Source: Typhlomys cinereus
Lineage: Eukaryota > Chordata > Mammalia > Rodentia > Platacanthomyidae
DNA length: 64,000 nt
Assembly: GCA_023101885.1 (NCBI GenBank)
Contig: JALPQD010000233.1
Coordinates: 992,001-1,056,000 of the forward strand
Direction: 5' to 3'
Part shown: positions 22,586 to 34,716 of the stretch, in pieces
How the letters are laid out: each line of letters starts with the position of its first letter
Position numbering within the stretch: position 1 is the first letter of the stretch
The notes under the pieces: generated by a model
What the model saw: the letters and a program-made list of their open reading frames with translations, nothing else
What the model was told of the DNA's origin: nothing
Database searches by the model: none
Position numbers and translations under genes: made by a program

Positions 22586-22918
22586 TTAAAAAAATATGCG
22601 TAGGTGTGTGTATATGTATATAGATATGTGCTTGTGTATAGAGGTGTGTGTGTTTGTGTGTGTGTGTAGAGTATAGAAGAGGGCATTTGAATATGTGTGT
22701 GCCTATGGAGACTCCAAGGTGGCTTTAGGAATCATCCTGATTGCTCTAACTCCTTATACATTTTCTCTGGGGCCTTCCAGCTTCTGCCTTCCAGGGCCAC
22801 AAGTGCAAGCTTTGGCCATTTTCTCCACCCAGTGTTTTTACCTGGGATCTAAGGGTCCAAACTCAGGTCCTTTTGTTTTTGATAAAAAGGCTTAACTCCT
22901 GAACTATCCCTCCAGCCC
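22586..22918 (-). mobile_element. Family B SINE, antisense
   Basis: TG-rich tail part with TATAGATATGTGCTTGTGTATAG, then GGCTTTAGGAATCATCCTGATTGC, GATCTAAGGGTCCAAACTCAGG (reversed B-box area), ending CTATCCCTCCAGCCCC. Full length, moderately diverged. Confidence 0.82.
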
Positions 22919-23109
22919 CCTCAGTTGGGCTTTTATTAATCACACGTTTAATGTTTAAAAAGAACAATAACATCATATTATTGTGTTATTATGCCTTTGC
23001 ATTTTGTCTATATCACCTATGCATTTGGCTTTTGTTTCTGAGAAACAAGAACACAATAATAACAGGGTCTTTTATCAAACTTCAAACACTAATTAGTGCT
23101 AACGGGTAA

Positions 23110-24660
23110 GTGAGAACACTCAGCATTTGTAAGTGGGGGGTAGGAAGGTGGGAGAGGATGAAGATCTTAAAGACAGGAGATATAAGACTGAAGGTGGCAA
23201 GGTAAAAGGGGGAATTGGGAGGAGGGAATGCTTAAGGGATGAAAAACTGAGGGAGTGACAAACGGCAATAAGGCTGTAAGTTGCAACCAGATAGAAGCCT
23301 TCTATTATTAGTATATTAAAAACATTTTTGTTGTAAAAGAAAAAGCAAGAATAGATATACCCTGTATAGAAAGTGGAAAATAGGACAAAAAGACGAGTGC
23401 CCTGTAAGGCCCAATTAGAACCCATTGACAATTAAACGGTATTTCAAGTACCAGGTATGTGGCACCTCTTACTAAGTCTCAAAGCTCCCCTCCAAATAAT
23501 ATAGGATATTTTCATTATTATTGGTTGTCTTCCAGAATCTGGCAATAAGACCTTATTGTTGAAGACACAATACATGATGATCACAGGACATAGATTAAAA
23601 AAAAAAAAAAAAACACCATATAGAACTAGTCCGGAAACTTTCTCCTTAACAGTATAAGAAAGTACTATTTAAGCTGTTAGGGGCAAAATGTAATCAATAG
23701 TCTCATTAATCTATGAAAATTGAAAGCTAAAATAACATTCGCCCTGGCAAGAAATGACCCTCAGTGCAATAGTGGCATGAAGATAAAAGAGGGTAAACAG
23801 TAGCTTTCTGATTAGATTTAAGACCTACTTTTACTTTTGCTTTTATTATTATATTCCTGATACTGTAAACGAGAACAAGAACCTATGAAAGGGTAAGACG
23901 TAGCGCTTGGGAGTAACAAGCTATTCAGGTTTAACTATAAAAATGCTATCTTGAACTGCCTATTAAACACTTATCATTATATTCATACATTGGAAGAACA
24001 CTCAGCAATAAACCTAGAAATTTTCTTCTGCAAGGGAAAGTGTTAATTACAGAAAAAAGCACAACTAACCAAAGTGCAGAAAATAAGTGATGGCAGACTG
24101 TCCTGCCCTAAACAGGACATTAGATCACCCACGTCCCCAAGACTCAGGGAACATCAATGAAAAGGGAGTAGTAAGACTGTAAGAGCCTAAAAATTAGCAG
24201 AACTGTGGCCAGACCTTATCTTCTAGAAATGATAGGGCTGTTGTATCCATGAATTCACTGCAGTTTTCTGTACTTCCATAATATCTGGATGGGATTTGTC
24301 TTATCAACATTTCATCGTAGAAGAGTGGAAGATCCCTCAAGAGACCCCCAAGTCTCCTTGAGAGACTAGTCGATGAGGTTTAATGCTGAAAGGAAGGAAA
24401 GATGAGATGCTTTCCTCAGCCTTCTACCTACTGATATCCATGCTCCAACAAGTGTTCAAGCACATACCATCAAAGGCAACTCAGATGAAAATTCAGTGAG
24501 CCAGTCACACACGGGACAAGAAAAGTGGAAGGACATTGGAAGGGACGAAGGAAAGTTGTAATGGGAAGAGGAAAAGGGCTTGGAATCCGGATTAAGGTGT
24601 TAAAATATCATAAGTTCACTATATTCATATATGAAACACTGGAAGAATAAAAAATGTAAT
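23110..24660 (+). mobile_element. L1 LINE 3' UTR with 3' end, sense
   Basis: The longest sense L1 piece. It shares text with 10,540-11,600 and, in complement, with 2751-3985, and ends in GGATTAAGGTGTTAAAATATC...TATATGAAACACTGG, AAGAATAAAAAATG, the usual rodent L1 terminus. No ORF2 remains. An A-run at 23,597-23,612 may mark a small insertion or slippage. Confidence 0.65.
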
Positions 24661-26614
24661 GCCCTAAGTGAAGAGACTTCACACTTGGGGGGAAGAATTT
24701 GCTTCATTTAGAAAATGCTTTGCATTCTCATTTTGAACAACGATATTCACTATTGTCTAGTACCCCTGGTCATTGGTCACCACAGGCCAAGAGCTTGTTC
24801 TTCCTCTAACTAAACCATGAAATTAAATACTCACAAACCTCAAACCCCCACAAATTTCAAAAAAGTCCTGTAGAGGGCGCAAGTGTGTTACCTCTTTCAG
24901 ATCAAGTTTGGAAAAGACGGGATTTTATAGTGCCTTGGAAAAAGTTCCTCATTCACCTGACTCTGGGCTGTCATTTTGATTCCCCTTCCCTCTGCCCTTT
25001 GTCTGTGTTGTGGCCCTCTCCCCTATTCTCCAAGTTTCTCACCTGTTGTCAGGACACAGCATCCGTCTAAATGACAAGCTAAGTTGGTTTCATGCAAACA
25101 AAATCATCAGTACTGCAATTTCTTCTGCATGCCAGTCTGGCAAGGCATTTTCCAGGATGTGATGCCAACAGTAAATTGGCACTTTCTATATCCTGCTGTA
25201 CTCGAAGCTTAATAAACTTTTGTGAAACTACCTTGATAGCCTTAGGTCTCTGAAAATAATGCAAATTCCAAGTCAACGATTTATCTATTCATTTTAGCCA
25301 TAAGACACTTACAAGTGAATGAGCTCTAGTATTAACTAAGAGTGAATTAAAATGGAGCAAGAAAATGAACAAAAAAGTCCACTTCCATTGTTTCTTCCAA
25401 GGTCCAAATTTTATTTTATTTGTAACATATATCAAGTTTCTCTATTCCTAATGAAACTTCGCCAGTTTTAAAATTGTGAATTTGTAAAGTGTTCATTTAA
25501 TCTTGTTAGTTTTGTTGGCTTTATGAGACATGAATCTATAGTGATTGAATAGGTACCTGGTGATATGTCCACTTTCTGTTGCCAAGCAAATTTCAGTGGA
25601 ACTTTTTACTCCTCTATAACAGTTCTGATTCAATAGATCTTCTAACACATAGTGCTTCTCTGAAATCCCCAGAAGTCGTAGGAACAGTTGCCTGTAACAC
25701 CAGTGGTCAGGTCAGCGCTACCAGGAATTCTAGCCTAAAACACTCTACCACTTACTAAAGACAAGAAATAGATCCTGAATTCTCAGAGATTTTACTTCTA
25801 AAGTTTCAGCTTTGGGATACCATTTAAAAAATGACAATCTGTCTTAAATAGCTTATAGCAAGGTACATGACTTAACTGATTAAATATAAACCATTTAATA
25901 AACCTCATATATAAACACAATTGTCTTCTAAAATGCATCTGTTTACCAGAAGAGGGAGCAATCTGCCTAACTCTAAGTACTTTCCTGCTATCGACCTCTC
26001 ATCAAACCATTCACATCTACTATAATTTTATGTGAATGTGCTTTTGGTACTTTAAAATTTCTACTTTGAATGTTACCTAAATCAAAGGTAAAGGAAATTA
26101 ATGTAAGTTATATTCAGGGCAATGAATGTTTATGGAACAAATTACTTTTTAAGTCTCTTTCCATCTGAAAGAAAATGAATTGTCTTACAGAAAAAAACAG
26201 AAACTTCATCATCAGATATTATGGTTGTGTCTCAGAGACATGAAGATTGTATCACAGGATGTCATGAGACATGATGACTATGTCAAGAGATATAATGACT
26301 GCAGTGCAGTTATAACTGCCATTCACTTTTTTCTATTGCACTGGGAACTCTTTGATCATTAAAAGATCAAGAGGTGCATTTGTTTTTCATGTTTCCTTTC
26401 TTACTTTTGTAGTACCTCCATAAATAATAGTGTGTAAATTAACTAATGGCCAAAATAAAATTATTATGAGGATTAAAATGAAAAATGATTTCCTTTTATC
26501 AATTGAAATATACAATAGATAACCTTAGAAGACCTTGTCTAAAATATGTCAATAATTATTTTTCAATGAGGTAAGCATTCCTATTAGTTTGATTTTAAGT
26601 TTGAGAGATGTGAA
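24661..26614. other. No feature recognised
   Basis: Non-coding, AT-rich DNA. I found no exon, RNA gene or clear repeat. Confidence 0.4.
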
Positions 26615-26995
26615 TAATTGCGTACTCTCCCAGAGAGTACACCAATGATTCCCAGGGGACTTAGAGACTGCTAGAGGCTTAAAGTTTGCTGCTCAACCAA
26701 ATGGATCAAGTTTGGATCCTCAGATCCCAGGTAAAATGCTGGGTAGATATGAATGCCAGCCAGTCTATCATTCCATCCATGGAAAGTGGAGCCTAAGAAT
26801 CCCCAAAGCCAGATGGCTAGTTAGACTAGTCCTATCATAGTGTACACGGTTTAATTAAAGATCTTGTCTCAAAAAAAAGATAAAAGGTGGAAGAATGTTG
26901 GAGGGTGGTTCAGAATATTAGCCCTAGACCTTCACACACATGCATGCTCATGTGTGCCCACACATATGCAATACGTGTCCTCATATATGCTCATT
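26615..26995 (+). mobile_element. Family C (B3-like) SINE, sense, degenerate
   Basis: AAGTTTGGATCCTCAGATCCCAGG (B-box region), GGAAAGTGGAGCCTAAGAATCCCC, AAAGATCTTGTCTCAAAAAAAAG, and a tail of CACACATGCATGCTCATG type. This is the sense layout of the group seen antisense at 37,040 and 57,550. Confidence 0.55.
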
Positions 26996-27039
26996 CACAT
27001 ACACACTTGAAAAAATATAGGGAAAATTCTAGAACTCTA

Positions 27040-27485
27040 GTGGAGTTTGGTGAAGCAATGAATTTAATTGGGGTTATTTACAGAAGCACAAGCAACTTAA
27101 GGGCAGCTACACCACTGAAGAAAAATTATCTTCTCAAGCAACTGTTAAATGCCCATAAGCCCATGGAGAATTGGGAGCCCCACTCACCACGATGGATGGA
27201 AAGTTTATGGGCCCAGTCGGTGACATGGGTGCACCCTCAACCCAACACCCACAAATTGGGAAGAAGTATTTGCTTTGCTGTCTGCCATAGTTCATCTGGT
27301 TCATCTCTTTTAAGGCCCATATGGCCAAATGCTCTGCCCTGTCCTGAATATTGCTTTTCAGTGTCCCCATTTCAGCCAAGTGGCACTCAGCTCACTCAGT
27401 CTTGGGAGAGAGCCTTGGGCAGAGTGGATGTAAGCCAAGGGTGTTACTGGAATTAGGGCTTCACTGGGCCAGGTCACTGTGAAGA
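27040..27485 (-). mobile_element. Possible LTR-type repeat, antisense
   Basis: GGGGTTATTTACAGAAGCAC and GGCAGCTACACCACTGAAG resemble 12,960-13,010. The overlapping 189-codon frame spans this repeat and the preceding SINE, so it is not a gene. Family not identified. Confidence 0.35.
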
Positions 27486-27505
27486 TGGTTGTGGTGAGGT
27501 TTTAT

Positions 27506-27508
<3 letters not shown>

Positions 27509-27558
<50 letters not shown>
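27509..27558. repeat. (TG)n microsatellite
   Basis: About 24 TG units. Confidence 0.95.
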
Positions 27559-27559
<1 letters not shown>

Positions 27560-28159
27560 CTGTCTTCTCTGTGAAGCTGTCCCTGTTTGAACCTCCAGTT
27601 CCCTCTTCCTTGTGGCACAGATGGAAAGGGAAAAGAGAGCTACATTTCACATTGAGCCCTGTTTTTCTCTGCACCAATTGAAGTGCCTGGCAACAGTATT
27701 GTATGTGCTACATACTCCACCGTGATAACCTGGGATGCACCGATTGCCCATGTAGTCCATGAAAGGATGTGCTAATATTGACCCAGGAGACAATGTGTAA
27801 TTCCATGGTTGCATTCATTTTTTCCCCTTCAGTGCATCTTTGTAACTGAACTTTAATAATAATGCAGACAGACTTTCTTAGCTTTAGAGTGTGGAAGCAT
27901 GTTTGAAATGTCCTGGAGGAAAAAAGTTCTCTCTATAGATAACAGAAACCATTTTTATGTAAGAGTATATGATTATAAACATCAATGAAATAGCATTTGG
28001 ATGTTAATTTCTTTAGCAGTGAGTGTTGGCAATGAGGTGGTGTTCCCTTCTGCAGTTTCCACTGAAGAGTGACTTGAAATTCCCATCTTCTTCCAACTTT
28101 CAGGTTGGCTTGACAACCGTGATTATTTCAATGCCAATGTAAACCAAGAGAACCACCAC

Positions 28160-28320
28160 CAGAGAGTTTCTTCTCCTCCTCTTCCTGCTGTGCCTCTTCT
28201 TTCTCCTCTTCTTTCCTCCTTCTCCTCCTGTTCCTGTTCCTCCTCCTTCTTTTCCTTTTTTCCTCATCCTCTTCTTCCTCTTCCTCCTCCTAATAATTTT
28301 CCTGATTCTTCTCCATTATA
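28160..28320. repeat. Polypyrimidine tract (CTT/CCT-rich)
   Basis: About 130 bases are nearly all C and T on the + strand (TCCTCCTCTTCCTGC-type units). Such polypurine/polypyrimidine tracts can form triplex (H-DNA) structure; that is an inference. Confidence 0.85.
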
Positions 28321-28395
28321 AAAATGATGTTATCATTCCCTTCACACATGCCAAAAGGTAGGGCATGCCGAAAGTAGGACTCTGCTGAGAGGGTA

Positions 28396-28399
<4 letters not shown>

Positions 28400-28433
<34 letters not shown>

Positions 28434-28442
28434 GAGAGAGAT
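28400..28442. repeat. (GA)n microsatellite
   Basis: GA array interrupted once by GGAA. Confidence 0.93.
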
Positions 28443-28695
28443 TTAGTCTTCTACATGGATGAGCAAGATTCAGTGTCCATGGCATGCCTGGAGACCCTTC
28501 TAGAGTCCCCAGGAAAGACAAGAGTAGTATGTATACACATCTTATCTTATTATTAAAACTTGTCTACTCCTCCATGACAGCTCATCTCTTATCTAGTAAT
28601 ATCGAAGTACCCCAGAAATTGCTGGATATACAGGTGAGTTAGGTGGTTAAGCATCATTTAAATTTAGTGGTGTCATTCACATTTCTTTTGGTATT

Positions 28696-28729
28696 TTTAA
28701 AAATTTTTTATTCAATTGTGCATGTGTGC

Positions 28730-28776
<47 letters not shown>

Positions 28777-28986
28777 ACCACGAGCAAATTGGAGAACCAC
28801 CATGGACCGCCTCCACCTCTTCCTTGTTTTACTCTGCCTGGGGATTCACAGGCTCCGCCCTACCAGGACCAGAAACGCAGGACACTCCCGCTTCCGCCTG
28901 GCGTCTATAGGTGGGGTCTAGAATCCGAACTCAGGACCTTCTGCCTGCGAGGCAGAGGCTTAACCCCTGAGCCACCTCTTCAGCCC
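28696..28986 (-). mobile_element. Family A SINE, antisense, full length
   Basis: Tail TTTTTTATTCAATTG, (TG)n at about 28,735-28,773, body, reversed B-box GAATCCGAACTC, and end CACCTCTTCAGCCC. The TSD TCTTTTGGTATT is exact at 28,684-28,695 and 28,987-28,998. It has lost the usual GAATTCG (reads CAAATTGG). Confidence 0.94.
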
Positions 28987-29219
28987 TCTTTTGGTATTGT
29001 TAAATTAGCTCTACCAGAGTACATTAGAAGTAATTTCTTTGATCAGCCACACTTTTAATTGTTTTATATGGAAATTTTGCAGAATCATATCATATAAAAA
29101 AATAAGGCTATTCACCCACAAGAAGGAAAGATCAGACAACAGGAGATATTTCATAAAGTGGCCAATAAATGATGTGCATTTTATTATTTTTTAAGATCAG
29201 TCTGGTATCCTATACTGCT

Positions 29220-29635
29220 TTATAGGGTGTATTAATCAGCTCCTCATCCGTACAATGACATAACTGATTCAAACTACTTAGAAAGAAAAGAGGTTGATTT
29301 ACCTCACAGTTTAAAAGATTCAAGAGCATGGTGTCTGCATCAGCCTTGTTCGGATGAGGGTACTGCTGTGGATGAGGTGGTGGGCAGCAAAAGTGAAGTG
29401 CTAGCATGGACACTTGGTCCCTCTTTCAGCCAGGAGGCAGAATGGCAACAGGATAGGCAGAATGAACTACTTTCTAAGGAAAACTCAGGAGTTACTTGAG
29501 AATAGGCTTTGTGTTAGTTCAGCCTTGCTGATCCCAGAACTTTCACGAGGTTCCACCTCTTACAGTCTTACAGAGCTAACCTGGGGACCAAGCGTTTAAC
29601 ATATGAACCTTTATGGGGAACACAGATCAATCTGA
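29220..29635 (-). mobile_element. MaLR-like LTR, antisense
   Basis: AGGTTGATTTACCTCACAG, CATGGTGTCTGCATCAGC, then CAGGAGGCAGAATGGC, CACGAGGTTCCACCTC and GGGGACCAAGCGTTTAACATATG...GGGGAACACAGATC follow the antisense MaLR (MST/ORR1-like) order. Confidence 0.6.
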
Positions 29636-29809
29636 AAACCGTCTTGTGGGTTATATGTTTATATGGAATTTTGGTAACAAGCTGCAGACTCTGAACTCTA
29701 GTTGACTTCCGGTTTCCTTTATGGACAATGTCAAATGCAATAAAAACAACTATTAGTGAATATTTACTGAATATAGAGAAATGAAGTCTTTAAAGTTCTT
29801 AATCACTAG

Positions 29810-29995
29810 ATGATACACAGTGCACTGCACAAATGAAAAGATTTGAAATTAGGAGAGAGTCTGGAAGGAGAGATGAAAGATTGTAAAGGGCAATGGAGGG
29901 GGGATGTGATTTGGGACTAGGGATTGAAAATATTATAAATTTACAGTATTTATTTATGCAACATTAAATAAAAATAAATGAATAAAATCAAATTC
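29810..29995 (+). mobile_element. Probable L1 3' terminus, sense
   Basis: A purine-rich stretch (GGAAGGAGAGATGAAAG, GGAGGGGGGATG) followed by AATATTATAAATTTACAG...TTATGCAACATTAAATAAAAATAAATG resembles the L1 end at 24,560-24,660. Confidence 0.45.
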
Positions 29996-30507
29996 CTAAT
30001 TAGAAAACAAAGATGTCTTCTGCTAAAAGAATTGGTCTGTAGTTTTACACAGATAAAATCCATGATATTTTGCAACCTGTCACAACACATTTCAGCTGAA
30101 GCTATTAATTGTCTTTTTTTAGCTGTGAATAAACCAGCTTAGAGATTTCATATCTTCTTTTTTGTTTGAGGTGATGATTCACACAAGCACTAGATCTTAA
30201 ATTAACTCCGTCCAGAAGCCACACTCCTGCATCCTTCCGGTGGAGCTAGGATGGTATGCTTGTTAGCAAAATGTTCTTGGAACATACTAGGTCTGGCTGG
30301 CTCCCCCAGTTGCCAACATTGAGTGAGTCAATGAATGTCTTACAATTTTTGTTTCATCGTATGTTTGAAGGAATGATGATCATTTCCTAAATCTGCTGTG
30401 AGCATTTATGGCTAAACTAAAAACTAGAGCTGAGGAGATAGCTTACCAGGGCCAGTAGTAAGGAAGCTGGAAAGGCTTATTATGTAAGAGTGTTCCTTTT
30501 GGGTCAG

Positions 30508-30510
<3 letters not shown>

Positions 30511-30549
<39 letters not shown>
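30511..30549. repeat. (CT)n microsatellite
   Basis: About 19 CT units. The preceding 80 bases (GAGCTGAGGAGATAGCTTACC...) could be a decayed SINE head, but this is not certain. Confidence 0.9.
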
Positions 30550-30550
<1 letters not shown>

Positions 30551-31511
30551 AATATGCTTCACACTTCTTTATATACTCCTGCTACATTTCAAGCTTTCAA
30601 ATAATATGTAAGTATTTAAGTATATATACATGCAGGCTTATTGTATGCTGACCTCCTGGTCAAAAAAAAATCAGTCTCTGAACTTGAAAATTATTTAATG
30701 GCAATTAGAGAGGACTTTATGGTTAAGCATTGGCTCCATGAGAAAAACCCAGACAGCACTGTAGACACCTTCTTACTCTTAAGGCTTTGGATTCTTTGTT
30801 TTGATTGGGCAGAAGTTATCCTGAGCTTTGTACCAACTTAGAGGTGTCTTTCAATTTGATGAACTCTTTAATATGTAATAAAAATTCTCACAAAAGATTC
30901 ATGAGAAGTGAATTCAGGGTGAGCTACCTTAACACTAATCAAGCTCCTCATAGAAGGGATCTCTGCAGAAAGAAGTTTGGAGGAGTTGGAATCATGGAAA
31001 ACCCAATGGCAGCAACTATTATGGAAACAAATTGCACTGAGCTTTGCCAGTCACAGTGCTCCAATAAATGATTTTCCTAAGATCTAGGAGATACACTTAC
31101 TTTCTACTTTTCCCAAAGTCAAAATTATAAAAATCTTCTGAACCTTCAAATAGGATCAGTCCAAATCAGTTCTAGAAAAGGATTTGTGGATGGATGTTCT
31201 CTGAATAGCTGGACTTTGACCTGCCTCAGTATCATAAAAATGTGGAAAAATAAGACTTTCGTATATGCAAAACATTGAAATATTTTTATAATGCATAAAT
31301 ACTTTGTCCATGATAAAAAAAAAACTTACTTCGACAGACTAGCTTCAATAAAAAGGAATTGTAATGTACTTGGAAAACCTCCCACTTAAACACAGTGCAT
31401 TAGTTGCAACTTTAAAATCAGACAGTTCAATTAGCCATCTTATTCAGAGAGCTTTTGGCCAGTGATTGCTTCCTCTCTATCCTTTATGAGTCATCTGAAC
31501 TCAATAACAGT
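30550..31511. other. No feature recognised
   Basis: Non-coding AT-rich DNA. Small open frames at 30,641-31,071 show no recognisable domain. Confidence 0.4.
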
Positions 31512-31526
31512 AAAAAAGACCATCAT

Positions 31527-31793
31527 GTGGCCGGAGAGGTGGCTCAGGGGTTAAGCCTCTGCCTTGCAGGCGGAAGGTCGTGAGTTCAGATCCTAGACCC
31601 CACGTATACACGCCCGGTGGAAGCGGGGGCGGCCTGCGTTTCTGGTCCTGATAGGGCAGAGCCTGTGAATCCCGGGGCAGAGTAAACAAGGAGGAGGTGG
31701 AGGCAGTCCATGGTGGTTCCCGAATTCGTCCGTGGTTCTACACACACACACATACATATACACACATGCAGACACGCACAATTGAATAAATAA
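31527..31793 (+). mobile_element. Family A SINE, sense
   Basis: Head GGCCGGAGAGGTGGCTCAGG, B-box GAGTTCAGATCC, body through CCCGAATTCGTCCGTGG, short CA-rich block and AATTGAATAAATAAA tail. The 15-bp TSD (31,512-31,526 and 31,794-31,808) has one mismatch. Confidence 0.94.
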
Positions 31794-31808
31794 AAAAAAG
31801 GCCATCAT

Positions 31809-32485
31809 AAGGCCAAGACATGCCTGAGAGCCTCATCCCTCAACCTCAAGGATTAATCTTGGATTTGATCCAAAGCAGACGGTTTCATTGGAGGCTGAAG
31901 CAAGTGGAAGATCTTTGACTACAGTTATAAACATCAACTTTTAGACACAACACATACAGAGTTTGCAGGTTGGATTTTATTTACAAGCTTGCTCTTCTAT
32001 TTTGAACAAGAATAAACATGGGAAAGGGCATAAATATGTCCATGTGTTCTCTGTTCTTCTGAATTCAAGCTCTGCTGGTTGAATTATAAGTCTATCGAAA
32101 TTGAATCTAGAAGCAAAGGTTGTTTCTTGTATTGGAGATCTGGAAATAGCAATTAACTAAAAAGAAAATAGCATTGGTGAAGCTGGCAAACAAGGTGGAA
32201 ATATTTTCTCAGAATACGGAATTGACATTGTTAGCTGTCCTTAGGAGGCATGATGGCCTTTGAATGTACCATTTAATTAAGTCAATATAATAATGAAATT
32301 GATACCTTGAACACATTTGGCTTTTTTTGAGATATTATCTCCACTGGTTAAACCTCAAAACTATGCCGACCTTTGGCTTTCACTATTTTCTCACAGTCAT
32401 CAAAGTCATGACTCTACATTTGAGAATAAACCAAGTCAAGCCAAATTATGGCAGTTTCCTGGCAAGAAATTCTTAATATTAGTAC
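31809..32485. other. No feature recognised
   Basis: Non-coding sequence, no supported gene or repeat. Confidence 0.4.
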
Positions 32486-32489
32486 AGTG

Positions 32490-32535
<46 letters not shown>
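32490..32535. repeat. (TG)n microsatellite
   Basis: About 22 TG units. No SINE body flanks it. Confidence 0.95.
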
Positions 32536-33140
32536 ATGCACATTTATTTGAAAACCAGAGTTTAACTTTGGTCGCCTTTCATTTACCTTAGTGAATGTTC
32601 ATTTCTTTTACTTGAATGTGGTTTTCAAAACAAGAATCAGGAAAATTTCCTTGCACCTACTTTTAATACATGATTATGCCACAAATGATATGGAGTAGTT
32701 CATTTTTACAACCACCTAAAAGGTTATGCCATGTTGTTGTGAAATGGATGAGCAATGGACAACTGAATGATAAGGAAAATACATTTCCACAGGTTTTCTG
32801 AAACTCTGGGTAGATATTATCATAGTGTTGGTTACCAGTGGAAAGCAACCAAAGTCCCAAGACTTATGAAGCAGGAAGTCGTAATCAATAACTATTCAGG
32901 GAGGACGAGATAGTATCAGGTCTGTCTAAAGATACTATATTCTCAGATGGTCACAAGAGCAGGACAATGCCCCAGACTGACAATCAATGTCAAGTGATGC
33001 TTTACCAAGTTAAACAACCCTAGGAAAGTTCAGAAAGCAATTTTTGGTCAAGTGAATCCTTAAGGTATAAAGTTGCTAATATTAAAAGTAACTCTGAATG
33101 TCAGAAACAAAAAAAAGTCTTTTAAAAAAGACACAGTTTT

Positions 33141-33404
33141 GGGCTGGAGAGGTGGCTCAGGGGTTAAGTCTCTGCCTTGCAGGTGGAAGGTCCTGAGTTC
33201 GGATCCTAGACCCCACGAATAGATGCCAGGCAGAAGCGGGGGCAGTCTGCGCTTCTGGTCCTGGTAGGGCAGAGCCTGTGAATCCCAGGGCAACATAAAC
33301 AAGGAGGAGGTGGAGGCGTCCATGGTGGTTCCCGAATTCGTCCGTGGTTCGACACACACACACATACATACACACGCACACACGTGCATAATTGAATAAA
33401 TAAT
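33141..33404 (+). mobile_element. Family A SINE, sense
   Basis: Head GGGCTGGAGAGGTGGCTCAG, B-box GAGTTCGGATCC, body with CCCGAATTCGTCCGTGG, CA block and AATTGAATAAATAA tail. The 17-bp TSD AAAAAAGACACAGTTTT is exact at 33,124-33,140 and 33,405-33,421, one of the cleanest in the window. Confidence 0.96.
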
Positions 33405-33421
33405 AAAAAAGACACAGTTTT

Positions 33422-34401
33422 AAAAAAATGCATAGATTAGTAAAAAGGGTAAGCAGTGAAAGAGTGTACTGTATATCTTTAGAAGGTTTTCCTTCATGTC
33501 TGCTTTCCTATATTTCTATCCCTAATCCTTGGATTAACAAACTGAGCCAAAAGCTGCTTTTAAACAAATCTTGAAAAGCCAGAAGAAGAACAGGAAAGCT
33601 GGTTAGATAAAGCAAAGGGAATTTGTTCAACATGTGGAAGGAATGTTTCATCTTGTTAATAGATGGTCTATGAGCTGAACTGTTAGGAACAGATAAGCTA
33701 TTAATTTGAAATGGAAATTGAATCCATCTTCTGGGATTTGCAGGAGTAATGATTTTTCTTACACGTTCTTTTCCAGATGTTCTTTTCATAACTACAGGCA
33801 ATCTTCATTTTAACATGCTCAAAAATGTGTAATTAAAATTATGGTTTCACCTCAAGTTACAATATTAAATCTTGAATAAGCTTGGAGAGACGATGGCTCT
33901 GGCAGGCAGAGAACTGTGCCTCAAATTCTTCTGATTCTTCATTCAGTCGTTTTGCTGGCCATCTGGGCATTAACCACTCTTCACATCTCAAAACACACAC
34001 CTACTTCTTCCTTTCTGGCACAAGCTTGACCCGACTTTTCAGAACATTACTTCCTTTATATAATATTGTCCAGGGCAGAAAGCCTTTGTACTTCATTTTT
34101 ATTTTTCCATATCAAGAAATATGCCTTCTCTTGGGTTTGACCCTGCATACTTCCTGTTGTTCATTTCTTCAGTCAAATTAATGTTTCTTTTTACCTGACT
34201 AGACCTTTTTAAATTCAAGAATCCTTCTGAGTTTGAACCACTCTTTCAAAGCTCCTTTCCCCCCAACAGCAAGTCATGCTTCTTATTTCTTAAGGCATTA
34301 TACAATGATAACTTAGGATCTGTTTCAATACTTTAATAAAGGAATTTCTTGTTAGTATAATGCAATTCTTCTGAAGCTCAGTCTCATGCTAGATTATTAT
34401 G
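33422..34401. other. No feature recognised
   Basis: Non-coding sequence without a recognised repeat or exon. Confidence 0.4.
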
Positions 34402-34416
34402 GGATGGTGTATTTTC

Positions 34417-34701
34417 TTTTTTTAAATTTTTTTATTATTTATTAAATTGTGCGTGTGTGCATGTGTATGTGTGTGTGTGTGTGTGTGTGTAGAACCACGG
34501 ATGAATTCGGGAACCACCATGGACGCCTCCACCTCCTCCTTATTTACGCTGCCCTGGGATTCACAGGCTCCACCCTACCAGGACCAGAAAGCAGGCCGCC
34601 TCCGCTTCCACCTGGCATCTATACGTGGGGTCTAGGATCCGAACTCAGGACCTTCTGCCTGCAAGGCAGAGGCTTAACCCCTGATCCATCTCTCCAGCCT
34701 C
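34417..34701 (-). mobile_element. Family A SINE, antisense, full length
   Basis: Tail TTTATTATTTATTAAATTG, short TG block, GATGAATTCGGG, reversed body and B-box (GGATCCGAACTC), ending CATCTCTCCAGCC. The TSD GGATGGTGTATTTTC is exact at 34,402-34,416 and 34,702-34,716. Confidence 0.95.
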
Positions 34702-34716
34702 GGATGGTGTATTTTC

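Noticed and set aside
26887..27456. 189-codon open frame on the + strand
   Set aside because: It runs across a SINE tail and an LTR-like repeat. The protein shows no domain, and its N-terminal part is translated CA/TG-rich repeat.
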